Positions 1 through 5,810 of a stretch of 9,021 bases of DNA are shown piece by piece; position 1 is the first letter of the stretch, and each line of letters opens with the position of its first letter. Below the pieces are notes generated by a model, which searched no databases, was not told the DNA's origin, and saw only the letters and a list, made by a program, of their open reading frames with translations. The DNA is from Rhodospirillales bacterium (GTDB lineage: Bacteria > Pseudomonadota > Alphaproteobacteria > SMXQ01). Made by a program: the position numbers and the translations under genes. The stretch is from assembly GCA_024638585.1 (NCBI GenBank), contig JAHEKA010000073.1, positions 1 to 9,021 of the forward strand, read 5' to 3'.

Positions 1-84
1 GCGAAGGAATTGTTTTTAAAGATTTTAGTCTCAAATCCAAACAGGTCGGGCGTGACAAGGGGGCGGCCATCGGATAGGTTCTGA
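1..84 (+). other. Possible 3' end of an ORF, or part of an intergenic repeat
   Basis: Frame 1 is open from the window edge to a TGA at 82-84, giving 27 residues that start AKELFLKILVS and end RPSDRF. The opposite strand is also open across this stretch, in a frame running from about position 150 to the edge, with no ATG start (it contains DLFGFETKIFKNN). I cannot tell which strand, if either, is translated. The first 30 bases are AT-rich compared with the rest of the window. The peptide gives me the impression of fragments often translated from dispersed intergenic repeats, but that is recollection and not proof. No domain is recognisable. Confidence 0.25.
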
Positions 85-133
85 ATGTGGATTACGAAAG
101 CATATTTAAACCCAAGGCGCGCCGGGCGTCGGA

Positions 134-173
134 CCCCCAACCCCCCATTCGGCCCCGGCAACCCCTTGACCCC
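134..173 (-). other. G-quadruplex-forming motif on the minus strand
   Basis: The + strand carries five C-runs of 5, 6, 4, 4 and 4 bases (134-138, 141-146, 153-156, 162-165, 170-173), separated by spacers of 2, 6, 5 and 4 bases. Read on the minus strand, these are five G-tracts of at least four with short loops, more than the four tracts a quadruplex needs. The motif lies beyond the terminator that ends the SDR gene and is not inside any supported gene. Folding and any role are inferred from composition only. Confidence 0.6.
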
Positions 174-210
174 TTCTTTGGATGAGCATCCCACGCCATC
201 CCCGAGAAAA

Positions 211-241
211 AGGCCCGCCAGGAAGGCGGGCCTCTTTTTTT
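211..241. terminator. Bidirectional intrinsic terminator
   Basis: A perfect 9-bp GC-rich stem (AGGCCCGCC at 211-219 pairing with GGCGGGCCT at 225-233) closes a 5-base loop, AGGAA. On the + strand it is followed by C and seven T (235-241). On the minus strand it is followed by TTTTCTC (from 210 down). It lies about 33 bases past the stop of the minus-strand SDR gene, so it should end that transcript. It could also stop + strand transcripts entering from the left edge. Confidence 0.88.
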
Positions 242-266
242 GTCTCAACCTGGAGAGAATGGGATC

Positions 267-1115
267 TCAACGTTGAGTCACCTGCTGGACCGCGGGCGGC
301 GGCGTCAGGGCAATCTGGCCGATCGCACCCTTGGCGGCATCATCGGGCGGCAGAGAGGGATCCCAATCCTTGGCGATGAACCTTTCGCCGTTGAATGATC
401 CTGATGCTTCGGAGGCGAGCCAAACGATGGGCGGGCCCATGATATCGGGGGCGAGCAGCTTCCGGTCTCCGTAATCCTCGTAAATCATACCGGTCAGGGT
501 CGCGCCGCCCGGCGATAGGCTGTTGCAGGTGACGTTCTTGCCTGTGCCGGCCAGGTCCTTCGACCACATCAGGGTTTGCGATTCGAGCGCCGCTTTGGAG
601 GAGCCATAGGGCGAATTACGGCCTTTCTGCATCGATCCCTCGGTCACGGTGATATTGACGATCCGCCCGTAATTCTGCGCCAGAAAATGCGGCGTGACCG
701 CCTTGGCCATCAGAAACGGGCCGTTGACGTTGGTATCGACGATCATCTTCCAGGCGGCGCTGTCGGCGGTCCAAAAATCCATCGGCACCCCGGGGTTGGC
801 GTCATGGATGAATTTATGGCCCCTGGCAGCGTTATTCACCAGAAGGTGCAGCCCGTTGAATCGTTCCAGCGTCGCATCCCGGGTCTTCAGGCAGGATGTT
901 TCGTCGGTGACGTCGGCGATAACCGCCAGGATCCGGTCCTCGCCATACTTGTCCGCGATCGCCGTCCGGGTCTGTTCTAGTTCCACACCTTCCCGGGCCG
1001 CGGTGATGGTCACCGAGGCCCCTGCCGCGACCAGCGCCACCGCCATGGACCGCCCCATGCCCCGGCCCCCGCCGGTAACGATGGCGGCCTTGCCGCTGAG
1101 ATCGATGTCGGGCAT
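267..1115 (-). CDS. SDR family NAD(P)-dependent oxidoreductase
   Basis: This 282-residue cytosolic protein is a short-chain dehydrogenase/reductase of classical type, with a Rossmann fold and a predicted NAD(P)(H)-dependent alcohol/ketone redox role. Visible motifs are the cofactor loop TGGGRGMG (residues 14-21), NNAA at 94-97 in place of the usual NNAG, the structural/catalytic Asn N129, and the YxxxK pair Y170/K174. The usual catalytic Ser, 13 residues before the Tyr, is Val157 here, flanked by Thr156 and Thr158. A C-terminal stretch of about 35 residues (DWDPSLPPDDAAKG onward) exceeds the minimal fold. The ATG start is supported by AAGGAGA (1122-1128) at 6 bases. The gene lies downstream of tctC in the same direction, but a terminator separates them, so it probably has its own promoter. 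The substrate is unknown; a role in catabolism with the neighbouring transport gene is inference. Confidence 0.93.
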   Translation of the reverse strand: MPDIDLSGKAAIVTGGGRGMGRSMAVALVAAGASVTITAAREGVELEQTRTAIADKYGEDRILAVIADVTDETSCLKTRDATLERFNGLHLLVNNAARGHKFIHDANPGVPMDFWTADSAAWKMIVDTNVNGPFLMAKAVTPHFLAQNYGRIVNITVTEGSMQKGRNSPYGSSKAALESQTLMWSKDLAGTGKNVTCNSLSPGGATLTGMIYEDYGDRKLLAPDIMGPPIVWLASEASGSFNGERFIAKDWDPSLPPDDAAKGAIGQIALTPPPAVQQVTQR

Positions 1116-1145
1116 TGGTGTTCTCCTTGTTCTTGTTGGCGCGTC

Positions 1146-1175
1146 ATCCTACGAGAGACCGCACCAACCGGGCAA
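1146..1175 (-). promoter_or_regulatory. Candidate promoter of the SDR gene
   Basis: On the minus strand, TTGCCC (1175-1170) and TAGGAT (1151-1146) are separated by 18 bases. Each matches four of six sigma-70 consensus bases. The predicted start of transcription, near 1139, gives a leader of about 24 bases before the ATG at 1115. Its position just after the tctC terminator fits independent expression of the SDR gene. This is a pattern match only. Confidence 0.35.
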
Positions 1176-1191
1176 TGCCCAGGACGGAAGC

Positions 1192-1217
1192 GAAAGCCCC
1201 CGCCGAAGGGCGGGGGC
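1192..1217 (-). terminator. Intrinsic terminator of the tctC-like gene
   Basis: A perfect 9-bp GC stem (1196-1204 with 1209-1217) closes a 4-base GAAG/CTTC loop. On the minus strand it is followed by TTTCGCTT, a short T-tract. It starts about 26 bases after the TAG stop of the tctC-like gene and separates that gene from the SDR gene. The weak T-run allows some read-through. Confidence 0.7.
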
Positions 1218-1243
1218 CGGTCTTTCACGCATCGTGCCGAGGA

Positions 1244-2293
1244 CTAGTTCTTCTTTTTCTTCTTTTTAGGTTTCTTGGTGGTGGCGACGATCTCCTTCAC
1301 CAGGTCCTTGGGCAGGGCGTAGAGCTCCTTCAGGAGCTTGGCGATCTGCGGTCCCGAAATGGGATTGACGTCGAGACCGATCTTGTCGGCGCCCTTGCGA
1401 AACTCGGTGCTGTCCCAGGTCGCCTTTAGGGCGTTGCGTAGGATGGCTACGCGCTCGGCGGGCACTTCCGGCGGCGCCACATAGGGGCGGCCGAATTCCT
1501 GCTGCTTGACGAAGAACTCGACGATCTGGCGTTGCCTCGTGGTCTTGAGGAATTTCCAGATCGGCTCGGCGCCCAGCGCTTCCATGGGTTTGTGGGGCTC
1601 CATGGTGAAGGTGACGAAGATGTTCACTTCCTCGCCTTTGGCCCAGTGGGGCTTTGCCTTCTTAAGGCTGGACCAGGCATAGCCGCACAATCCCTGGACC
1701 TCGCCGCGCTCGACCGCCAGCATGATTCCCTTGGATCCCCGGTAGCCGGAGATCACCTTGAACTTGGTGCCGATGATCTTGTTGAGCATCACCGCGAAAT
1801 CGCGCGTCGAACCGCCGCGCGCCGTCGCACCGATGGTGAGTTCCTCGTTGAACAGGTCGGAGAACTTCTTGACCCCAGCATCCTTGCGGGCGATGCACTG
1901 GCGTGCCGTCTTGTTCACGGAGCCCAGGAAATTGAACTTGGTGACGTCGTACTTGGACCGCTTCGGCCGAATCAGCGGATCGACCAGGGAGCTTGGGAAA
2001 AACGCCCCGAACACGGTGCCGTCCCGCTTCGCCTTGGCCAGCATCCAGGCCAGCGCCCTGCGGCTGCCGGCCCCGGGCCGGTTCCGGGGAACGATGGTGG
2101 GGGTGCCGGGAATATGTTTGGCGACGAAGCGTGCCGTCAGCCTGGCATATCCGTCGTAGCCGCCGCCGGGATTGGCGCCGATGGTCAGCTCGACATCTTT
2201 TCCTCTATAGAAATCCGCGGCATATCCGGGCGCGGCAATGACGGCTGCCAGCCCGAGCGTCGAAAGGGCCGATATGGATCGTGCATATCGCAT
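1244..2293 (-). CDS. Tripartite tricarboxylate transporter (TctC/Bug family) solute-binding protein
   Basis: This 349-residue secreted protein belongs to the Bug/TctC family of periplasmic binding proteins, which capture carboxylates or related organic solutes for a TctAB membrane transporter. It begins with a Sec signal peptide (MRYARS, then a hydrophobic stretch), probably cut after GYA at about residue 25. Family-typical segments are IGANPGGGYDGYARL (38-52), PRNRPGAGSRRA (69-80), a GATARGGSTRDF stretch (155-166) and GYRGSKGIMLAVERGEVQG (183-201). The C-terminus is unusual: KKPKKKKKKN (340-349). The ATG is preceded by GGGAGA (2304-2299) at 5 bases. No tctA or tctB gene is in the window, so it is an orphan receptor here. 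Length is close to normal for the family. The ligand cannot be inferred. It is transcribed divergently from the cupin-sulfatase pair, which may share its regulation. Confidence 0.93.
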   Translation of the reverse strand: MRYARSISALSTLGLAAVIAAPGYAADFYRGKDVELTIGANPGGGYDGYARLTARFVAKHIPGTPTIVPRNRPGAGSRRALAWMLAKAKRDGTVFGAFFPSSLVDPLIRPKRSKYDVTKFNFLGSVNKTARQCIARKDAGVKKFSDLFNEELTIGATARGGSTRDFAVMLNKIIGTKFKVISGYRGSKGIMLAVERGEVQGLCGYAWSSLKKAKPHWAKGEEVNIFVTFTMEPHKPMEALGAEPIWKFLKTTRQRQIVEFFVKQQEFGRPYVAPPEVPAERVAILRNALKATWDSTEFRKGADKIGLDVNPISGPQIAKLLKELYALPKDLVKEIVATTKKPKKKKKKN

Positions 2294-2330
2294 GATAATC
2301 TCCCTGTCTTTTTCACAAAGCCAGATAGCG

Positions 2331-2356
2331 AAAAGCCGGCCTCGCCAAAGGCCGGC
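2331..2356 (-). promoter_or_regulatory. Terminator-like hairpin in the tctC leader
   Basis: GCCGGCCT (2335-2342) pairs perfectly with AGGCCGGC (2349-2356) around a 6-base loop. On the minus strand the stem is followed directly by TTTT (2334-2331). It lies between the predicted tctC promoter and the tctC ribosome-binding site, where no upstream minus-strand gene needs terminating. It could be an attenuator, a stabilising 5' stem, or a terminator blocking antisense transcription coming out of the cupin gene. Structure is seen directly; role is inferred. Confidence 0.5.
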
Positions 2357-2370
2357 CGATCGAAAGACTG

Positions 2371-2399
2371 ATGCTAGCGGAAAATCGGCGTCGTCTCAA
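2371..2399 (-). promoter_or_regulatory. Candidate sigma-70 promoter of the tctC-like gene
   Basis: On the minus strand, TTGAGA (2399-2394; 5 of 6 consensus bases) and TAGCAT (2376-2371; 4 of 6) are separated by exactly 17 bases. Transcription should begin near 2364, giving a leader of about 70 bases that contains the hairpin at 2335-2356. Confidence 0.5.
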
Positions 2400-2404
2400 C
2401 AGGG

Positions 2405-2452
2405 CCTGTCCCATTGACAGGTCGGGTGCCGCTCTGAAAGCATTGGCGCCAA
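2405..2452 (+). promoter_or_regulatory. Candidate cupin-sulfatase promoter with two palindromic operator-like sites
   Basis: TTGACA (2414-2419) is a perfect -35 hexamer; a weak -10, AAGCAT (2438-2443), follows at 18 bases. Two palindromes overlap it. CCTGTC-CCATT-GACAGG (2405-2421) covers the -35. TTGGCGCCAA (2443-2452), a perfect 10-bp palindrome, sits at the expected start of transcription. The first is also only 6 bases from the -35 of the opposite tctC promoter, so one regulator could control both directions. No regulator gene for this locus is in the window. Confidence 0.45.
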
Positions 2453-2481
2453 CGACAATATCTACAGAGGGAGGATAGGCC

Positions 2482-2895
2482 ATGGCCGTCCAATTCATGG
2501 ATCTGCTGGAGGAGCCCGAGCTGAAGATCGGGCATTCCAAGAAAGTCCTGTTCAGTTCCGATCATTTCCATACCTGGATCCACGGCGATTATCCGGGCAC
2601 AAAGGGGCCGATGCACAGCCACACGGCGGACCAGATTTTTTACTGCGTCCAGGGCCAATGCACCTTCCACTTTCCCGACCGCGAGAGCCAGGCCATCGAT
2701 CCCGGCCAGATGGTGCTGATCCCCAAAGGGCATCATTACCAGCTGGACAATACCGGGGACGAATACCTCATCCTGATGGGCAGCCGGGCGGAGCCAGCCG
2801 GCAATCCCCGCTTCGGCCTCAAAGGGGAAGAGGTGGGCGATAACGACTACGCCCTCAAGAACCCGGACAAGATCAAGATTCCTGAAAAGGACTGA
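2482..2895 (+). CDS. Single-domain cupin protein
   Basis: This 137-residue cytosolic protein is a small cupin (double-stranded beta-helix). Motif 1 is GPMHSHTADQIFYCVQG (42-58), with H45 and H47 as metal ligands; the usual Glu ligand position is Gln51. Motif 2 is GQMVLIPKGHHYQLDN (75-90), with H85 (or H84) as the third His. Such proteins are metal-binding enzymes (isomerases, dioxygenases, lyases) or small-ligand sensors, so the reaction cannot be named. The charged tail after residue 118 (NDYALKNPDKIKIPEKD) lies outside the barrel. The ATG start is supported by GGGAGG (2469-2474) at 7 bases. It is the first gene of a probable two-gene + strand unit with the sulfatase 86 bases downstream, which suggests a role in handling the same substrate. 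Confidence 0.88.
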   Translation: MAVQFMDLLEEPELKIGHSKKVLFSSDHFHTWIHGDYPGTKGPMHSHTADQIFYCVQGQCTFHFPDRESQAIDPGQMVLIPKGHHYQLDNTGDEYLILMGSRAEPAGNPRFGLKGEEVGDNDYALKNPDKIKIPEKD

Positions 2896-2981
2896 CGCCC
2901 GGACACAAGCGCAAAATCGGTCGGCGGTCCCCGATCCGGGGTGCCCTTGCGTGGAACGCCAGCGACAAAGGATGAAACGCA

Positions 2982-4577
2982 ATGGCGAAACGCCCCAATT
3001 TCCTACTCTTCATCACCGATCAGCACCGCGCCGATTACCTGGGGTGCTACGGCCATCCGGTGGTCCGGACCCGGCACATCGATTCCATCGCGGCCCGGGG
3101 CCAACGGTTCGAGCGGTTCTACGTCGCGACGCCGATCTGCATGCCCAACCGCGCGACCCTGATGACCGGGCGCATGCCGTCCCTGCATGGGGCGCGTCAT
3201 AACGGCATTCCCCTGTCGCTTGCGGCGACCACCTTCGTCGACATCCTGGCGGCGGGGGGCTGGAGGACGGCGCTGATCGGCAAATGCCATCTGCAGAGCA
3301 TGTCGCCTGCAAAGCCGACCGTCGGCATGCCCGAGGTCAAGCCCGAGGATGTGCTGCCGCCCGAGGAACTGCGTGAGGCGGACAAGACCATCCTCGGCCA
3401 GGGGCGCTACGACCAGGAACTAAGCTCCAACTGGCGCGACAATCCCGAGCACGAGTTGGACCTGCCCTATTACGGTTTTCAGCATGTCGATCTTTGCGTC
3501 GGCCACGGCGACAAGGTCGTCGGCCATTACGGACGCTGGCTGGAGGAAAAGCACCCCGGCTCGGACAAACTGCGCGGGCCCGACAACCAGCTTCCCGGGA
3601 ACGACACCATCGCGCCCCAAGCCTGGCGCACGGCGATCCCGGAGGAGCTCTACCCCACCGCCTATGTCGCCGATAAGACCTGCGAATGGCTGGACGCTCA
3701 TGCCTCAAGCGGCGCCGATCAGCCCTTCTTCATTCAATGTTCGTTCCCCGATCCCCATCATCCCTTCACGCCGCCGGGCCGCTACTGGGAGATGTACAAG
3801 CCCGAGGACATGGCGCTGCCGGGCAGCTTCAACGCCAATGGACCGATCCCGCCCCATCTCGCCGAGATCCACAAGGAACGGGACGATGGCACCGACAACC
3901 GCGGCGGCCAGCGCGCAATCGGCATCAATGAGCGCGAAGCCCTGGAAGCCGCCGCGCTGACTTGCGGGCAGATCACGATGATCGACGACCGCATCGGACA
4001 GGTGCTCGCCAAGCTGGACGAATTGGGCCTCACCGAGGATACGGTGGTCATCTTCACCACCGATCACGGCGACTTCATGGGCGATCACGAAATCCTTTTG
4101 AAGGCGGCGCTGCATTACCAGGGCGTGGTGCGGGTCCCCTTCATCTGGGCCGATCCGGAGGCGCCGGCGGACGGCGCCGTGCGCGACGATCTGGCCGGGA
4201 CCCTGGACATCGCCGCCACCGTCCTGGACCGCGCCGGGCTCGCGCCCCATAACGGCATCCAGGGGCGCAGCCTACTGGGGCCCGGGGATGAAGACGGCGC
4301 GATGGTGATCGAGGAGCATCAACGCCGCGGCTATATGGGTTTCAACAGCGGATTCAGGGCGCGCACCCTGATGGGACGCCGTTACCGCATGACGGTCTAC
4401 GACCAAGCGGGCGGGTTCGGCGAGCTCTACGATCTGGAAAACGATCCTTTGGAACTGACCAATCTCTACGACGACCCGGCTCATGCCGCTGTGCGCCATG
4501 AGCTGACCGAACGGCTACTGCAGGAAATGATCGCGCTGACCGACACCAGCCCCCTGGCGACCCACCACGGGCCTTGA
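2982..4577 (+). CDS. Sulfatase, formylglycine-dependent type I family
   Basis: This 531-residue protein belongs to the alkaline phosphatase superfamily and should hydrolyse a sulfate ester (or a related phosphonate/phosphate ester). The activation motif is CMPNRATLMTGR (53-64), matching CxPxR; C53 would be converted to formylglycine by a maturase not seen here. Other motifs are the N-terminal metal site PNFLLFITDQ (5-14) with D13, GKCHL (100-104) with K101 and H103, PDPHHPF (256-262), and the second metal site TTDHGDFMGDH (359-369) with D361/H362, followed by K374. The C-terminal part has a typical ELYDLENDPLELTNL (481-495). No signal peptide is apparent, so it is probably cytoplasmic. The ATG is preceded by AAAGGA (2967-2972) at 9 bases. 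Length is normal for the family. Family resemblance to choline-sulfatase or phosphonate monoester hydrolase groups cannot be settled by eye; the substrate is unknown. Confidence 0.94.
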   Translation: MAKRPNFLLFITDQHRADYLGCYGHPVVRTRHIDSIAARGQRFERFYVATPICMPNRATLMTGRMPSLHGARHNGIPLSLAATTFVDILAAGGWRTALIGKCHLQSMSPAKPTVGMPEVKPEDVLPPEELREADKTILGQGRYDQELSSNWRDNPEHELDLPYYGFQHVDLCVGHGDKVVGHYGRWLEEKHPGSDKLRGPDNQLPGNDTIAPQAWRTAIPEELYPTAYVADKTCEWLDAHASSGADQPFFIQCSFPDPHHPFTPPGRYWEMYKPEDMALPGSFNANGPIPPHLAEIHKERDDGTDNRGGQRAIGINEREALEAAALTCGQITMIDDRIGQVLAKLDELGLTEDTVVIFTTDHGDFMGDHEILLKAALHYQGVVRVPFIWADPEAPADGAVRDDLAGTLDIAATVLDRAGLAPHNGIQGRSLLGPGDEDGAMVIEEHQRRGYMGFNSGFRARTLMGRRYRMTVYDQAGGFGELYDLENDPLELTNLYDDPAHAAVRHELTERLLQEMIALTDTSPLATHHGP

Positions 4578-4578
4578 T

Positions 4579-5286
4579 CTAGTCCTCGATCGCTGAGACG
4601 CCGACGCGCGCACGCGCGGCTTCCTTGTCCGTGAACAGCCATCGTGCCAGGGCCGTCGCAAGGCAGGCGCCTGCCAACTGGGCCAGGATGAACCACGGCG
4701 CGTCGGCCGGGCGGATGCCCGAAAACGTATCGGTCAAAGCGCGGGCGACAGTCACGGCCGGGTTGGCGAATGAGGTCGAAGAGGTGAACCAATAACCCGC
4801 CGTGATGTAAAGGCCGACGGCGAATGGAACCACCTCAGCCCGGAACCGGAGACATCCCAGGATCGTCAGCACCAGTCCGAAGGTGGCGACCACTTCCCCG
4901 GTCCATTGGCCGACCCCCGTTCGCACCGTCCCCGACGGCAGGATGGGGGCGAGGTCGAACATCAGGTGCGCGACCATGACGCCGGCCACCGCCCCGCCAA
5001 GCTGGACGATGACATAGAGCGCGGCGAGGGGCGGCGCGATTTCCCGCTTGATGAGGAACGACAGCGTCACCGCCGGGTTGATGTGGCAGCCGGAGACCGG
5101 TCCGAAGATGAGGATCAAGACCACCAGGGCAACACCGGTGGCGATGGTGTTTCCCAGAAGGGCGATGGCCACGTTCCCGCCCGCCAACCGTTCGCCCATG
5201 ATGCCGGAGCCCACCACCACCGCCAGAAGGAGCGCGGTGCCGATGAATTCCGCAGTCAACTTCCGGGGGATCGTAAACGGGGGCAT
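4579..5286 (-). CDS. aqpS: Aquaglyceroporin-type MIP channel of an ars operon (AqpS-like)
   Basis: This 235-residue inner-membrane protein is a major intrinsic protein with six hydrophobic segments and two half-helix motifs: NPA at 70-72 (GCHINPAVTLS) and NPA at 175-177 (SFANPAVTVAR). In S. meliloti, AqpS in an ars operon lets arsenite formed by ArsC flow out of the cell; the neighbouring arsC and arsR point to the same role. The residue right after the second NPA, Arg in water and glycerol channels, is Val178, which should widen or neutralise the selectivity filter. I chose the ATG at 5286 because GGAG (5297-5294) lies 7 bases upstream. An ATG one codon earlier (5289) overlaps the arsC stop as ATGA and is also possible. 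The frame stays open upstream to 5778, but that part is the shadow of arsC. The stop lies one base from the convergent sulfatase stop. Confidence 0.9.
   Translation of the reverse strand: MPPFTIPRKLTAEFIGTALLLAVVVGSGIMGERLAGGNVAIALLGNTIATGVALVVLILIFGPVSGCHINPAVTLSFLIKREIAPPLAALYVIVQLGGAVAGVMVAHLMFDLAPILPSGTVRTGVGQWTGEVVATFGLVLTILGCLRFRAEVVPFAVGLYITAGYWFTSSTSFANPAVTVARALTDTFSGIRPADAPWFILAQLAGACLATALARWLFTDKEAARARVGVSAIED
4600..4626 (+). terminator. Terminator-like hairpin after the sulfatase gene, inside aqpS
   Basis: GCCG/CGGC (4600-4603 with 4617-4620) and CGCG/CGCG (4605-4608 with 4613-4616) form an 8-bp stem with one bulged A and a CGCA loop. TTCCTTGTCC follows on the + strand. It begins 22 bases after the sulfatase stop but lies in the 3' coding end of aqpS (residues near ARARVG). 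The T-tract is poor, so termination here is only a possibility. Confidence 0.3.
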
Positions 5287-5810
5287 CATGCGGCTCCGGT
5301 TGGATGTGGCGACGCCGTATCCCGGGCCAGGTGTTCCAGTTCTCCTTGCAGGGAGAGGCGGTCCAGATCGTCGATCGGCAATTCCGTAAAAGCCAACAGC
5401 CTTGTGCGGATCTGCTTGAATGTCGCGGCGAAGGCGGCACGTTTGTCCGCCTCCGATCCGTTCACCGCTGCCGGGTCGGGGAATCCCCAATGCGCCGTCA
5501 TCGGCTGGCCGGGCCAGATCGGGCAAACCTCGCCCGCGGCGTTGTCGCAGACGGTAAAGATGAAATCCAGTGCCGGGGCGTTGGGGCCGGAGAATTCCGA
5601 CCAATCCTTGGAGCGCAATCCCTCGGTCGGATAGCCCGCCGCGCGGATCACTTCCAGGGCGTGAGGATTGACGGTGCCGGTGGGATGGCTGCCCGCGCTG
5701 TAGGCGCGGAACTTGCCCGATCCTTCGGCGTTGAGGATGGCCTCCGCCATGATCGAACGGGCGGAGTTTCCCGTGCAAAGAAACAAGACCGTGTATGTCT
5801 TGGCGTTCAT
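5286..5810 (-). CDS. arsC: Arsenate reductase, thioredoxin-coupled LMW-phosphatase type
   Basis: This 174-residue cytosolic enzyme reduces arsenate to arsenite and has the low-molecular-weight tyrosine phosphatase fold. The P-loop is CTGNSARS (12-19), that is C-x5-R with nucleophile C12 and R18. The two cysteines that resolve the reaction are C88 (TVCDN) and C96 (EVCP), corresponding to C10, C82 and C89 of the S. aureus pI258 enzyme. D112-P113 (FPDPAA) is the likely general acid. All three Cys point to a working arsenate reductase rather than a phosphatase. The ATG at 5810 overlaps the arsR stop by four bases (ATGA), and a GGGGGA lies about 8 bases upstream, so translation is probably coupled. 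A longer open frame to 5888 is not used. The C-terminus (about 155-174) is an Ala/His/Pro-rich tail. The product arsenite probably leaves through the next gene, aqpS. Confidence 0.93.
   Translation of the reverse strand: MNAKTYTVLFLCTGNSARSIMAEAILNAEGSGKFRAYSAGSHPTGTVNPHALEVIRAAGYPTEGLRSKDWSEFSGPNAPALDFIFTVCDNAAGEVCPIWPGQPMTAHWGFPDPAAVNGSEADKRAAFAATFKQIRTRLLAFTELPIDDLDRLSLQGELEHLARDTASPHPTGAA

Noticed and set aside
85..276. 63-residue + strand ORF
   Set aside because: Pro/Arg-rich translation across the C-runs and through the terminator hairpin, with no ribosome-binding site.
1532..2371. 279-residue + strand ORF opposite tctC
   Set aside because: It is antisense to the clear TctC gene, and no domain is recognisable.
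2929..2941. CCCCG-ATC-CGGGG hairpin between cupin and sulfatase
   Set aside because: The stem is only 5 bp and no T-run follows, so it is not a convincing terminator; the two genes are probably cotranscribed.
2374..2982. 202-residue minus-strand ORF opposite the cupin
   Set aside because: It is antisense to the cupin, which has a good ribosome-binding site and conserved motifs, and it crosses the divergent promoter region.
5287..5778. Upstream extension of the aqpS frame to 5778
   Set aside because: The extra 163 residues are low-complexity and overlap arsC antiparallel in no way but in another frame of the same strand; the real MIP fold starts at MPPFTIPRKL with a ribosome-binding site.
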